This document shows positions 1-12,009 of a DNA stretch of 64,000 bases, piece by piece. Location: assembly GCA_021495925.1 (NCBI GenBank), contig JAKEKT010000124.1, positions 26,366 through 90,365 on the forward strand, written 5' to 3'. The notes below the pieces were generated by a model. It had not been told where the DNA came from, did not search any database, and saw only the letters and a list, made by a program, of their open reading frames with translations. Both the position numbers and the translations under genes were made by a program. This DNA is from Diplodia intermedia. Lineage: Eukaryota; Ascomycota; Dothideomycetes; Botryosphaeriales; Botryosphaeriaceae. Positions within the stretch are counted from its first letter, which is position 1; every line of letters begins with the position of its first letter.

Positions 1-1794
1 GATACTAAAGAATTCGACTTGTTCTCTGATAACGATGGGATTGGACAGGAGCAGCTTGCATCCTTATCACAACAGCCGAAGGAGGGAGCATCGCCTGCTC
101 GCAAGTGCCTCGACGCGGCCATCCTCGCCCAGAAGCGAGCGATTTATGCCTGCGCTCACGACATTCACGCTCAAGCGGTCGCATGGTACAATCTTGGCTG
201 GACGGAGTACAGAACGTATACCTGTTGTGAGGAGGACGTTGATTCCGCCGTACAGGGCAAGAAGAGCCTGAAGCTTCTCAAGGCGGCGATGAGATGCTTC
301 AAGAGAGCTATCGAGCTGGAGGCCGGCAACGCTGAGTTCTGGAACGCTCTCGGGATTGTGACCACACAGCTCAATCCCAAGGTCGCTCAGCACTCCCTCG
401 TCCGAAGTCTCCATCTTAACGAGCGCAACGCCAAGGTTTGGGTGAATCTCGGGACACTGTATCTCTTGGAGAATGACTACGAGCTTGCCCACACAACCTT
501 TGCCCGCGCTCAGTCCACAGATCCGGACTATCCGCAGGCTTGGCTGGGTGAAGGACTCATAGCGCTGCTATGGGGAGATGCAAAGGAGGCATTGTCTCAT
601 TTCACCCATGCATTCGAGATCAGTGACGCTTCATCTCTTGTCGTCAAGAGGCAGTACGCGGTCTCCACCTTCGACCACCTCCTTTCGTCGCCGTCGGCCT
701 CTAACGACATCACAAAGCTTATCCAACCCCTCTTCGCGCTCCAGCAGCTGTACTCGCAAAAATCAACAGACATCCCGCACCGCCACCTAGCAGCACTCTA
801 CCTCGAGCGGGTCGGCAACTACGATGTCGCCATCCCTGCGCTCGAAGAGATCTGCACCGCCGCTGAAGCCGACTTTGAGATATCAGAGTCTCCAGAGGCC
901 CTCTCCCGCTTCGCACAAGCCAAGGCCGACCTCGCCCGTAACCGCCTCGCGGCATCCGACTTCTCGACCGCCGCCGAAGACGCCGAAACTGCCTTGGACC
1001 TGACAGCCGAAGAAGAAGGCACCGGCATGAGTGCCGAGGCACGCCTCAAGGTCCGCCTGGGCGCACGCCTCACGGCGGGGCTGGCGCAGTACAAGCTCAA
1101 CGCCATGGACGCGGCCATCGACCACTTCCGCACCGCGCTGCAGGACAGCGGGTCGGCGCCCGACGTCGTGTGCTCGCTCGCCGAGGTGCTGTGGGCCAAG
1201 GGCGGCGCCGCGGAGAAGAGCGTCGCGCGCGACCAGCTGTTCGAGTGCGTCGGCGAGCACGCGGACCACGTCGGCGCCGTCGTCCTGCTCGGCGCCATGG
1301 CCGGCCTGGACGAGGACGCGGACACGATGGACGCGGTGCGCGACGACCTGCAGGCCCTCCGCACCCGGCCCGGGCTGGACACGCACCAGCTCCGCCGCAT
1401 CGAGAAGGTCTTGGATGCCATCGCCGAGCTTTCTTCTTCCTCGTCGTCGTCGTCATCCGCCGATGCCGTCAGGACGGAGGTCCAGACCAGCATCATGCTC
1501 GCGCCTCACCTGCCGCACGGCTGGACGCAGCTTGCGGATCTCGTCGCGGATGGAGAGCAGGAGGAGCAAGTGGCAGATGGCGAGGAACAGCAGCAGCAGC
1601 AGCAGCTGTTCTTCCCCGCCCAGATGGCCCTCGTCACGGCGAAGAGGGCTGTCCCGCCGAATGGCCCGCTGCAGGCGGAGGAGTTGGCCGCGGCGTTCGC
1701 GGGCGTGGGGACCGCGGCGGATGCGCAGAGGGCCGTCATGTGTGCGCCGTGGAGGGCGGAGGCGTGGGGCGCGTTGGCGGATTGTGTGGCGTAA
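1..1794 (+). CDS. SKI3: Superkiller protein 3 (Ski3/TTC37), 3' part
   Basis: The frame is open from base 1, so this is the C-terminal part (597 codons plus stop) of a longer gene whose start lies left of the window. Helical TPR units are clear: residues around AVAWYNLGWTEYR, then FKRAIELEAGNAEFWNALG, VWVNLGTLYLLENDYELA and AWLGEGLIALLWGDAKEALSHF follow at roughly 35-residue spacing. The last part carries the Ski3-like pattern of an 'APHLPHGWTQLADL' helix and an alanine-rich TPR end. Ski3 is the TPR scaffold of the cytoplasmic Ski2-Ski3-Ski8 complex that feeds mRNA to the exosome. Oddities are a run of nine serines (about 1434-1460) and a short glutamine run (about 1587-1605), both likely linkers. 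No intron is needed here. The family call rests on overall TPR order and C-terminal motifs. Confidence 0.8.
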   Translation, partial: DTKEFDLFSDNDGIGQEQLASLSQQPKEGASPARKCLDAAILAQKRAIYACAHDIHAQAVAWYNLGWTEYRTYTCCEEDVDSAVQGKKSLKLLKAAMRCFKRAIELEAGNAEFWNALGIVTTQLNPKVAQHSLVRSLHLNERNAKVWVNLGTLYLLENDYELAHTTFARAQSTDPDYPQAWLGEGLIALLWGDAKEALSHFTHAFEISDASSLVVKRQYAVSTFDHLLSSPSASNDITKLIQPLFALQQLYSQKSTDIPHRHLAALYLERVGNYDVAIPALEEICTAAEADFEISESPEALSRFAQAKADLARNRLAASDFSTAAEDAETALDLTAEEEGTGMSAEARLKVRLGARLTAGLAQYKLNAMDAAIDHFRTALQDSGSAPDVVCSLAEVLWAKGGAAEKSVARDQLFECVGEHADHVGAVVLLGAMAGLDEDADTMDAVRDDLQALRTRPGLDTHQLRRIEKVLDAIAELSSSSSSSSSADAVRTEVQTSIMLAPHLPHGWTQLADLVADGEQEEQVADGEEQQQQQQLFFPAQMALVTAKRAVPPNGPLQAEELAAAFAGVGTAADAQRAVMCAPWRAEAWGALADCVA

Positions 1795-3947
1795 CGGGGC
1801 TGCTGTCTGTGGTGCCGGAGGGATGGTGGGATTCGGAAAGTCGGGTTTTAGAAAACCACTGGATGAAAAATACGGGATTCACTAGTTCATGCACGGTATA
1901 TGGGATTGATGGAATGAGATGTGCTGCTTAAGAGAAGGCAGTTTACCGATAGGAAGTGAAAGAATATCAATCGGGGTAAGGAATGTGACCGCCGCCACCC
2001 ATGTCTGGCCTGTTGCGCAATGCTTCCCGACGACGCAATTCTGTGGCCTTCGGGTCGGTTCCATCTGCAATATGCTCGAATGACAGAGAAAGGGAGTGAA
2101 TTGCAAGGAAAGATGAGAAACAACGCCCATGTTTTCATTCGAGACGATTCATTCTGTCGATGCTTCTGAATCCCTGCGAAAATATTCTCAGGGAGACCGT
2201 CTATAACAGCAATGGTATGTAGCTATGTTGGGAATAGAAAGATCGCTTACGTGCAGTCTTCGCAGCTAGTTGATGAGTCTTTCGCATCTAATTCGGGGGC
2301 TGCAAGGTTCTCGATTCCCGTCCGGAGGAATGGGCGTGCGTTGTCCGTATGTACATACCATGAAGGGATTCTGGTGGTTGCAGTTCTTCCGCATCTGAAG
2401 GGGTTAAGTCTGTTCAAATACCGCCTTCTCATTTCTCTAGCTATGTGGGGAGATCTTAGAGGATCTCAAGGTAGGAAATGAGACCTGAGAACTTGTTGGA
2501 AGTGTGAACTGCGAATCATGATCCTTTCACTATTTTCATGGGGATTGCCATTTACCGCCAGAAGAACAGCTGAGTGATTGAGGCTCTTGATGACCTTTCC
2601 ATTCAACCAGTCTCATGCGATGATATCCAGTCGGAACAGTCGGTATCAAAACATTTTCCGAATGAATTGTTCTCGGAATACAAATCTTCGAAGAGATTTT
2701 TCTCAATATGATCAATCCCTCAGGCAGGAAGCGGATTGATTTCAAAGGGTCGACGTCGTGCTTCTATTTTGGTCTCAAAGGACCGAAGGGCTGGGATGCT
2801 ACCGTGGTACTGGACGGGGGAATAATAAAGGATCTTGACCGTAAGGGGTCTAGACCAGCTTGGGCAAGCTGGAGAGCTAGTGAGGTCCGGGGTGATGGGC
2901 TTGAGGTTACCTTCACAAGCATGTATCATAATCAGCTGGTGGAAATCGAGCACGTTTCTGATGCAGGATGGACCCGCAGAATGCAGTCATGCGAACGATG
3001 CATCACGCTTACCCACAGAACTGAAATTGCAGTGTTGGAGGGTTGACTGCTCCAACCGCCGCAAACTTGCTCACGAAAACCCAATGAGGCAGTTCTGCAC
3101 CACCACTTGCCACCAACCTCCGACCCCCCTCTTCTGAAAAAAATGCTGTCGTGCATGCCCGCAAGCCCAAACAACCTGCCGCTTAATTGTTCAGCTCAGG
3201 CACAGCCGCCCTCATGGGCAGTCGCTGGACATCACTTCGGTCCCGCGCCGTTCGCTCATCGTCCTGACCCCGTCCGCCCGTCCGTTCGTCTGCATCCCCC
3301 GGACGCAAAAGCGTCCAAGTCGCAACCCCCGACCAAAACTGCAACAACCGAACGATCTCCGTCCGCCCCAACCACCCATCGCAACAATTGGACATGGACA
3401 TGCCGACCGCCTCCAACTGCAACAGCCATGCCAGACATACCCACGCCCATGCCCACGCCCGTGACCTTGACATCCAGCACGAACGACCATCACCCTCACC
3501 CTCCTTCCTCTTCCCCGACTGCACAACCACCACCACCTCCTCTTCGCACTCGGCGTCCTCCACCGCTTTCCTCGGCGCAGTGCACGCGCGGTTCGAAAGC
3601 AGGACAACGGCACAAAGAGAACGAACGGCGATGCCATCGAAGACCGTCGGGGTGGTTGGTGGTCGCGCGTTCGTGGAAGTCGATGATGGGATGGGAAGGA
3701 AGCGCGGCGTGGCAGCGTTCGTGGCGACGATGTGGATGTGGATGTGGATGTGGATGTGGAGAAGGGATGAGCTGCGCGGGGTATGTGGAGGGTGGGAGGG
3801 TGGCGTTGTGGTATTTGTTGTGAGTAGTGTGGCTTTTTCGTTGTCTCTTTCTCTTCCCCTTTTCCCGCTACTCTTTTTGCCGTCGCGGGTTTGGATCTGT
3901 AGTTGTTGATGACTAAACTTGTCGACTCATGCAGGATGTGAGCGGTG
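1795..3947. other. Intergenic, no convincing gene
   Basis: About 2.1 kb after the SKI3 stop. Short frames exist on both strands but none has a recognisable domain. The right part (3100-3800) is C-rich, with CAC/CCA/CAT triplet stretches that create low-complexity His/Pro/Thr frames, and a (GGATGT)n run near 3729-3760. A pyrimidine-rich tract at about 3830-3885 looks like the core promoter or 5' leader of the microprotein gene that follows. Confidence 0.6.
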
Positions 3948-4070
3948 ATGACGTTCAACGTCGGGGTTTTCGTCGCGGTCATCGGAGGGATTCTGGTGGG
4001 CAAGATGGTGTTCGGACGGTATGGGCAACAGAGCGGTGCCGCGAGGCAGGATGATGGGTGCCATGGTTGA
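3948..4070 (+). CDS. Putative 40-residue single-pass membrane microprotein
   Basis: A short frame encodes 40 residues starting MTFNVGVFVAVIGGILVG, with one strongly hydrophobic, glycine-zipper-like helix (residues 4-22) followed by a basic and polar tail (KMVFGRYGQQ...). A textbook fungal 3' splice site lies just upstream: CTAAC-like 'gactaaact' at 3910-3918 and 'catgcag' ending at 3934. This suggests a 5' leader intron, possibly from a gtgagt donor at 3820, and the start codon is the first ATG in this frame of the new exon after an in-frame TGA. The leader and CT-rich promoter are as expected for an expressed gene. I do not recognise the family; mitochondrial or ER membrane location is a guess. 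It could also be a chance frame. Confidence 0.4.
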   Translation: MTFNVGVFVAVIGGILVGKMVFGRYGQQSGAARQDDGCHG

Positions 4071-5649
4071 AGGGTGCGACGAAGGAATCGGAATGATCAG
4101 GTTGCGAAGGGCTGATTGCTTTGTTTTTAGGCTACGATAATGCGAGTCGGGAAAAAGAAATGTTGTGAATCCGCCGTGTTTCATTCTGGATATGCCGTGC
4201 TCTAGTGGGAAGGATCAAAGTATGGATGGCTAGCTGTCGAAATAGGGTTTAGGCTCACCGACGTGCCCCTTCCTCGCTCCCGTGTGCTCGAGCAAGGTGG
4301 CTTGACGCCCTGCCGCGTCAGAAGGGGCGCAGAGGTCGCACCGCCATCTGCAGCCCGCAGTGGAAGCGGAGAGCGGCGCAGGAAGGCATGATGACAGCTG
4401 CGCCTCGACCATCAACCGCATATGACGTTATACCAATGCAGCTCGGCCACATCCGAGCCGTGTCGACCTGAGGAGACACTGATTCGGTTCTGCAGCTTGT
4501 AGAGATTGTGCGAGGCGTCTTTCAATCCGGCAATATCGTCGCTCAGCTGATAACGCGTGCGGTGTAGTCGGCTGGCGGAATACCGCTCCGAAGGCCCGGC
4601 GAGGGATTGAGTTAAACCAGACGACCCCATTGGCGAGCGCTGCGGCGAGGACAAACGCCGACTCTCCGATACATGGCGTGTACATTTACGGGAATTCTGC
4701 ACGTTCCAGGCGGCTTGTCTAGCGCCGTCTCGTGGCCCAATAGGCGTATGCAACATCCCGATTCGGCGCGAGCCCGTACGCACATCGATCAGTGCGGTGA
4801 GATCTAGGGCTCCCCGTCCGTTTCGGTGGGAAAGCTTGTAGAGGGCACGTCGTACGAGCCCAATATCTGCACCTCGGCTCCGGGCCGTCAAGGTCTTGAC
4901 ACCGCCAGCCTATATGCTCCATCCAGCGAGATAAAAACTGGGGAAATCTTATGCGCAGCCCACAGCCGCCTCTCGTAAAAGGCTGATTACGGCTGAGGTA
5001 AGGAGGGCGGCGCGAGGGCCATGTCGAGAGGCAAAGCAGGAGGATTGCGAGCTTGCTTTTTAATTCGGCCTGGAGTTGGGCGCATCCCTGTTTGAGGCTC
5101 AAGAAGAGCATAATCGGCCTTTATTGCGTCACGCCGTGTTTGGAACTGATCTGCATCCGGCTCGATAACGGCTGGAGGAGATCCGACCTCGCCCAGCTCT
5201 GCTCTGCAACCCCCGATGGCCTTGTGATGCCCAAGTGATGCTGCTGGACTCAGCCATGCTGCAGGCAGTCAGGCCAACTCTAGCGTCGGCGTTCCCGCCT
5301 GAGCTCTCGTGCGAGTGCAATCTTCTCACAACTCTTGCCAGCAGCTACATGACCTGGCAAAGCTCTGAGAGCCTATGGATTGATGTCTCAGCATGACCTC
5401 GGCTCCACAAACACGCCAGACTTGTCCGATACGGCGCCTGCGGCCCGGCGGCTGTCTTGGCCCCGATAGTTAATATATCGGCCAATGCAAACACTTCTGG
5501 CCAGCACATACAAACGCTTTTTCCCAACACATGAGCCCTGCATTATTATTTTCTGTTAAATCATCTGCCCCGGAGCCTACTACGGGATCGCTAGTCTGCA
5601 TGCTGGACTAGACTTGTTTCACGCTGTCTCGCCTTTCCGTTACTCAGCC
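4071..5649. other. Intergenic, no supported gene
   Basis: About 1.6 kb between the microprotein and the ferric reductase. A 159-codon frame on the minus strand (4412-4891) and overlapping shorter frames show no known domain or clear intron pattern. 'gttaatatat' near 5467-5476 is a possible AT-rich promoter element for the ferric reductase, about 175 bases before its ATG. Confidence 0.5.
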
Positions 5650-7909
5650 ATGCCTCCAAACAGGTGGCCAGATGGACCACTTCCCAGCGGTACACCCTAC
5701 GCAGATCTTCCCATCACCGACTCTCATTGCATGAACGACTCGTGCGATGCTTTTGCTGCTGGTTGGAATGAATCGTACAGGGAGACAAGCTTGATCAGCC
5801 AGATTGACTATGGTTACTGGACTCTCTGCTACTACCTATCCTGGGGCGTTCTCTTCACGCTTGCAAACCTCATCTACCTTTTCAAAGACTATCATGCGCG
5901 GCGGTGGATCAGAAGAGATGCTTCAGGATCTGGGTCAAGCTGGACAGACAGAGTTGTAGCGCGATATCGTTCAGTGGTATATCGACGCTTCACTGGACGC
6001 TTACACGCCTTGCCCTCTTTTGGAATCCTCGCCCTGCTCAGTTTGTCCACCGCCTTTTTTGCCTGTCTCGTCTTCCCGGAACAGGACTACCTACGCTCGC
6101 ACTTCCGCTTTGGATCTCCGCCTTTATCAGTACGATGCGCTCTCTGCATCTCGGCTCTGATGCCGCTTCTGATCGCCCTTGGCGGCAAAGTCAACATCGT
6201 CACTGTGTTGACGGGAATCTGCTACACCAAGCTCAACATCTTGCACCGATACGTCGGTGGTTTGATATTCGCCCTTGCCACCACCCACGCGGTGAGAAGA
6301 CTTCACTCCAGCCTGTTACATCTCACTGACTTTTTGACAGGTCCCTCACCTCTACGCACCAATCAAAGACGGCGGAGTCAACTACCTCGCCCAGCTATAC
6401 ATCAACCAAAAGCGCGAGGTAAGCCTCACTTATTGCCCCCATACCAAACCGCTCCACTAACCCACTCCCAGCTATCCGGCACCATCCTCTACTTCCTCTT
6501 CCTCTGGCTCATCGCCCTCTCCATCCCCCGCCTCCGCCGCACCTTCTACGAGCTCTTCGTCTACACCCACATCTTCCTCGGCCTCGCCTTCATCGGCATC
6601 CTCGCCTGGCACATCAACGGCGAATACATCTCCGTACGTTTCCCCCCTCCCATCCCAACCACCCCACTAACCAACCCTCCCCCCTCAACAGCCCATCTAC
6701 ACCTACGTCACCCTCTTCATCCTCGGCGCCCAATCCGCCCTCCGCCCCCTCCTCTCCACCCGCTCCCTCATCTTCCTCGCCGGCCACCCCACCACCCTCG
6801 AGCCCCTCCCGGGCGCCATCACCAAGGTCCGCGTGCACGTCCCCGCCACGCTGCGCTGGAAGCCCGGCGACCACGCCTTCCTGCGCATGCCCGCGCTGTC
6901 GCTCCTCGACAACCACCCCTTCACCATCGCGTCCGTGCCGACGGGCAGCAACAACGCGATGACGTTCCTCGTCCGCACGCACGCCGGCTTCACGTCGCGC
7001 CTGGCCGCGCTGGCGGCGACGAGGGAGCACAGCCCCGCGGCGTCGCCGCTGTTCGGCGGCTCGTCGGTGACGTCGTTGGAGTCGCAGACGTCGCAGACGC
7101 AGCCAACAGCAACAACAGCGAACGAAGCGGCGACCACGCCGTCCCCCCTGCCCCTCCTGCGCACCCTCATCGACGGCCCGCACAGCCGCGGCTCGCGCCT
7201 CCCCGCGCTGCACGACGCCGCCGACACCGTCGTCCTCGTCGCGGGCGGGACGGGCGTGACGGCCGCGGTGCCGTGGCTGGTGAGCCTGTGTCGGCGCATG
7301 GCGGCATCGGCGTCGCCGCGCTGTCGCGTGCGGAACGTGCGGTTGGTGTGGGTCGTGCGCAAGGCGGAGTGCGTGGAGTGGATACGGGAGGAGGTGGAGG
7401 CGGCGGTGGGGATGGTTGTGGGGGAGGGCGGGGGGGAAGGGAGGGTGGTGGTCGTGGATGTGTATGCGACGAGGGGAGGCGGGGACAGTGGCGGTGCCGC
7501 GGGGGGCTTGGTTAGTGCGAGTGAGAGCGAGGTCGAGGTCGGGGAGGTGAAGCGGCAGATGATGCCGGCGCTGCCGCCGCCGGTGTATGGGGGCGCTGAA
7601 CAGCGGGCGAGTTGCTGCGGGCGTGGCGGTGGTGGTGATGATGGTGGTGGTGATGGCAAGGATGGTGTTGTGGAGGAAGGGGTGGAGGTGGAGAGGAGGA
7701 GCGGGCTCAACTTGCATCGCGAGCGGCCGGATATTGGGGCGTTGTTGCCGGCGATGATGCGGGGGAGGCGGGCGTTTGTGCTGGGGTGTGGGCCGGAGGG
7801 CTTGAAGATCGAGTTGTCGAATGCGGTGGCGCGGCTGCAGATGGAGATGGTGGTGAGGTCGAGACGGATGGAGAGTATTGCGCTGCATACGGAGACGTTT
7901 GGGTGGTGA
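5650..7909 (+). CDS. FRE-type ferric reductase transmembrane protein
   Basis: Four exons (5650-6291, 6341-6418, 6472-6633, 6692-7909), all phase 0, with introns of 49, 53 and 58 bases, give 699 residues. The transmembrane core has the two haem-ligand pairs of the family: H199-x13-H213 in 'LHRYVGGLIFALATTHA' and H273-x13-H287 in 'VYTHIFLGLAFIGILAWH'. The FAD motif HPFT is at about 369, the nucleotide-binding GGTGVTAAVPW at about 480, and the C-terminal CGPEGLK at about 659. Such enzymes pass electrons from cytosolic NADPH through FAD and two haems to extracellular Fe(III) or Cu(II) for high-affinity uptake. The stretch from about 7415 to 7700 inserts Gly/Glu/Val-rich low-complexity sequence into the NADPH domain, a variable place in this family. 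The ATG at 5650 was chosen as the first in-frame ATG of exon 1. Substrate metal and membrane (plasma or vacuolar) cannot be told from sequence. Confidence 0.88.
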
Positions 7910-10105
7910 GACATGGCGCGCTAATTTAGATGGTGTTTAATTATGAGTTGTCACCTTTGCTCTGCATTACACGACTGTACCTTGCTTGCGATGAGGTATG
8001 GTATGGCAACAGCTGGCCTTGAAAGTTTTGTTGAGCTGCTTTCACAGTTCCGGATCGCATAATGTATGTTTTGAAGCATTGCCGGGTGTCTTGCTGCCCG
8101 TCACTGCTATTGAGTAACCCCCCGATCGTCTCATGAAAACCATCTTCTACGGTTCCGCATATGCTAGTCTTAGCATACATGCTGTTCATAATGGGCTCGG
8201 TGCCGACCCTGCGGCTAGTTGTAAGGAGGTGGTTCTTACGAGGAATGTGTACCTGTAATACCGTATCTGCTGAGCATACGATCCCTCTCTTGGCCTTGCT
8301 ACTCAGGCTGCTCCAACGAACGTATCTGACATGGTCTTCTTCGCTTGACTCCGCATGTAAGCCTATCTCCTCCGAAGCACTGTATCTGCAAGTAAGCTAT
8401 CTTTGGTTTGTAAGCGCCGTGCATCCATGATAAGACATGTCTGCGAATAGCTGTTCGAAGAGCTATCACTGCAACGGCATGTGAGATAGATACGAGCTCG
8501 CAGATTGATGGACACACCTCGGCTGGTGATAGTTGAGCGCGTTCGTAACAGATATAGGACATCACAAGACAGTGAAGCCCCTGCCCAGTCTATCACCTCT
8601 TGACACAAAAGATACTGAGCGTGCAAAGATAACAAGGGATGGGAAATCGTCTTGTTGCCAGCTCGATAATCCTCACTCTCTCTTGTTTCCGCTGCACGGG
8701 AGATGGAATTTCGCTTGGGGAAATTTCCGAAGCACTTGGTCAAGATGCGGACGTTGTTCAGACTTTCCAGAAGATTCCTCGCGAGCATGACCGTCCAGGA
8801 TCGTCGACATTCGAGATACTGAGACATTGCGACGGTAATGCTTCGGCCCAGAAAGAGAAGGTCTGCCGTTCAAGCCGTAGAAACAAACGTTTTGCTTGCG
8901 GCCGGGCTTACCAACAAAGAGCAGCCGGGCTGCGAGTATGGCATGATGATTGGTGTCGTTATCACCAATGTGGCTAATACGTCATCGGTTGTACCGTTGT
9001 ACTTGTACGCTGACCGAGAGGGCTTTCTATTCGAGATTCGAGAAGCTCACGCATCATAAGGCGTCATCTTATCAGATGTCGAGAGTATATCAAAGGTGAG
9101 GGATATTCTCCAGGTAGCTGTAGCCCAGGGTGGTAGCCGCGCTCGGCCTGCCCGACGAAGCATTCGTGTATTCTTATCGTTGTGGATGGTTGGCAAGCAT
9201 GTCGGTGGAACCAAAGTACAGAAGATGATCTGCCGCTTAGCTCTCCGTTGGAGGACATAGGTACTTGATAAGTAGGGCTAGCTTGGATAAATGGGGTAAT
9301 AGAAGAGTGCTTACCGAGGTGCTACTTGCCTATCATCGAGCGATGTGTGGCACCCGGAAAACCAGGCCCGACGATAAGAAAGAGCCAAGAAACGAATGGG
9401 CGAAGGATAAGGTCCGACAGAAAGCTCACTCATTCCATGGCGCGTACTCGAGATTATTAGCAGTTTGCCAACCGTGCACCCACGGTCCGTCCTTCCCGCG
9501 CACTACTGGATCGCAGGGCGGGGATGACAACCATGTTTCCCGCCGAAACCCTGCCCTTACCCCGCTGCGGCTCTCATCCGCCCCGCCCTCGCCAAACATA
9601 TAACCCCATCGAACCGCAGTGGTATGTCTTACGATCAAGGGCGAGGTAGCAACAACCGTTACAATGTTACGAGAAACAACAAAACCATTGGTGGTGACCG
9701 CTTAAACCACCCTCGCCGTCTTCACTCCCCTTTGACCCGCATGGTTTCAGAAGAGAAAGAATGCTTTGTGCTCTAATGCCTCCCTCTCGACCAAAGGAGA
9801 AACAGACGAGCTGTAGGTGATGATGCTGCTGGGGACAAGGGGGCGTGCAGTTGAGTGGCGGTGGGGACTCTATGCCTCGAAAGGGTTTAAGCTATACGCC
9901 GGTCATTTGACTCATGCCCCACATCCAGATAACCCGGTAGCATGCCACCTCCGTAATACTTTTAGCGGAATCGCTTATCGTTTCCTGCAAACCTCCCGTT
10001 TTCCTCATCCATTCAGTCTTTAACGCTAGCCGCTATCTCGCTACCGTCTCTTCTTTCTTGCTGTTCTTTTGCCACTAATACCGAGCGTGTTTCTTTGTGC
10101 GGTGC
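7910..10105. other. Intergenic, no supported gene
   Basis: About 2.2 kb. Frames of 60-155 codons on both strands (for example 8363-8827 minus and 8639-8977 plus) lack domains, signal peptides with cysteine patterns, or consistent splice signals. The right 400 bases are presumably the promoter of the Zn2Cys6 gene. Confidence 0.55.
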
Positions 10106-11912
10106 ATGAACGGACGGATCTACAAGATGAGCACGAAGGTGGAACCACCGGGCTGCAGGGGCCGGACGAGAGATGGCTGCTGGACATGCAGAGACCGGTA
10201 TGATGCCCTCCGAATCCAAGCTTGCGATTGAAGAACCAACGACTGGTAGGAAGAAGAAGTGCGACAGTACCGAATTCCCTTGTGGCAACTGCAGAAGACT
10301 TGGTTTGGTCTGTGACAGGATGCCGAGGCTCGTCTGGGAGGAAGACCAAAGAAGAGTGGGGATGAAGAGGAGGGGCGCTGGGAAACGCGCAAAGGACCAA
10401 CCCAGCAAATCATGGACATCTCCCATGATACCGCCGGTCCGCAGGGACGAGCCCTTTGGAAGCTTTGTTGCACAAAGGCCCGGCGCAGGACAAGATCACA
10501 TCCCTGCATCGGTATCCATTGAGGACGATCAAGAGCTTGAGGAGTCTACGACTGTTGAACAACTCAAGGTCTTGTCTCCGCATTCGCTGGACTCTGCCGA
10601 GTCATTGTTGCTGGAATACTACATCGGATGCTTCTCAAGAACATATCCCACCTTCTCCGGTCCAACGAATCCATTCCTGTCCGTCCTTCTCCCCATTGCC
10701 ATGCAGAGCCGTATGGTTCTGGACTCGCTCCTCACGGTCAGCGGTGCTCGCATCTGGGACTACGGCTGGTCTGGGATGGAGAGGGAAACGCTCAAATTGC
10801 GACAAAGGGCCTTGAGTGGTTGTAGAAGAGTCCTGGAGCGGTACAACAACACCAACCAGCGAAGCGTCACCGACACCGCCAACGCCACCTCACCGCAGCC
10901 AACAATGCACCACTCCACCATCCCCCCTGCCGAGAACTTGGACCCGGCAGACTTCCTACCCCTCCTGACGAGCGCCACCTTGTTCCTCCTCTACGACATG
11001 CTGATGGGCGAAGAGAATTTCCGGCCACACCTGGAATTCATCGACTGGCTCTTCCGTCGGCACTTTCTTGGTTTCAACAATGGCGCCCACAAGCAGCACC
11101 CGCTCTCCGTCGAGGCGTTCCGGTTCCTGTACAACTGTTTCCTGTACAACGACCTCGTGCGGTCCACGTCGCTGGGAGTGCCGACCGCGTCAGACTTCTA
11201 CGTGCGCGCCGTCTCTTCCATATCGGACGACCCGTTCCCGCACGAGACGATCCAGGACCAGCAGTCGCGGTACTACTTCCCGAGCCTCATCGCTCGCATC
11301 AGCGCGCAGGACACCACTGTCTCGGAAGGCGACATCGAGGCGTGGAACGGCCGGTTGGATTGGCTTCCGAGTCTCTGTCTGGTCGACTTCCACGGCGCAA
11401 AGGCGGACGTCGAGGCGCTGAACCGCAGAGCCACCGGATCGGAGACCGCGAGGCTGGACGTCTCGACGGCGAGGGGAGGCGAGTATTCCAAGGACCGTGA
11501 CATCATCTCGCAGCTCTACAGAGTCACGGCGAGGATCTACCGCCGCCAATCCTTTGGCGGAAACCCAGGATCGTTCATGAATTTCGAAGACGTCGATCCG
11601 AAATCATCCAGCTCGCTCGCTTCGGCGGCAATCCAGCTCGTTCAGCAGCTCTCCGAGGGATCCGCATTCGACAGCGCTCTTCTTTGGCCCATTGGCATAT
11701 GCGGCAGGGAACTCACGGGTGACCAGGTCTGGGAACGGCACTACGTCATCTTCCGCCTCCAGCAGCTGGAAAAACGGTTCCGGATGAAGCATTTCCAGCG
11801 GGCGCAGCAAGTCTTGGCGAACACTTGGAGCAGGAAAGACCAGGAGGCCATGCACGATTCCGTGATGTATTCATGCGGATGGAAGAGATTGGACTTGATA
11901 CTACTTGGATGA
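10106..11912 (+). CDS. Zn2Cys6 transcription factor with Fungal_trans_2-type domain
   Basis: Exon 1 (10106-10197) and exon 2 (10250-11912) are joined by a 52-base GT-AG intron that splits the zinc cluster; splicing restores a perfect C-x2-C-x6-C-x6-C-x2-C-x6-C binuclear motif (CWTCRDRKKKC... ending GLVCDR). The product is 584 residues. After a basic linker, the segment beginning SPHSLDSAESLLLEYYIG is typical of the fungal-specific transcription factor domain 2 (PF11951 type), including the conserved helix around FLSVLLPIAMQSRMVLDSLL. It should be a nuclear, DNA-binding regulator of nearby or metabolic genes. A second ATG at 10127 is in frame and in better context, so the first seven residues are uncertain. 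The gene converges on the dioxygenase with only 97 bases between stops. Targets cannot be read from sequence. Confidence 0.88.
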
Positions 11913-12009
11913 GAAAACCGGGACCCCGCAAGAACGCATAGAAGAAAAAAAAAGAAACTCGTACCGTCACCTCCCGCAAACCACCAAAGTGAGTCAGCCA
12001 CCGCTACTA

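Noticed and set aside
3107..4003. Overlapping frames of 173-263 codons on both strands
   Set aside because: Created by CAC/CAT/CCA and GGATGT simple sequence; frames on both strands are His/Pro/Thr or Trp/Met repeats with no domain. A copper-binding reading of the MDMDMP start was considered but has no membrane helices to match.
4412..4891. A 159-codon minus-strand frame
   Set aside because: No domain, no splice-consistent neighbours and no compositional support.
6614..7914. Two minus-strand frames of more than 400 codons over the ferric reductase
   Set aside because: Pro/His/Arg- and Ser/Thr-rich complements of GC-biased coding DNA; FAD and NADPH motifs are on the plus strand.
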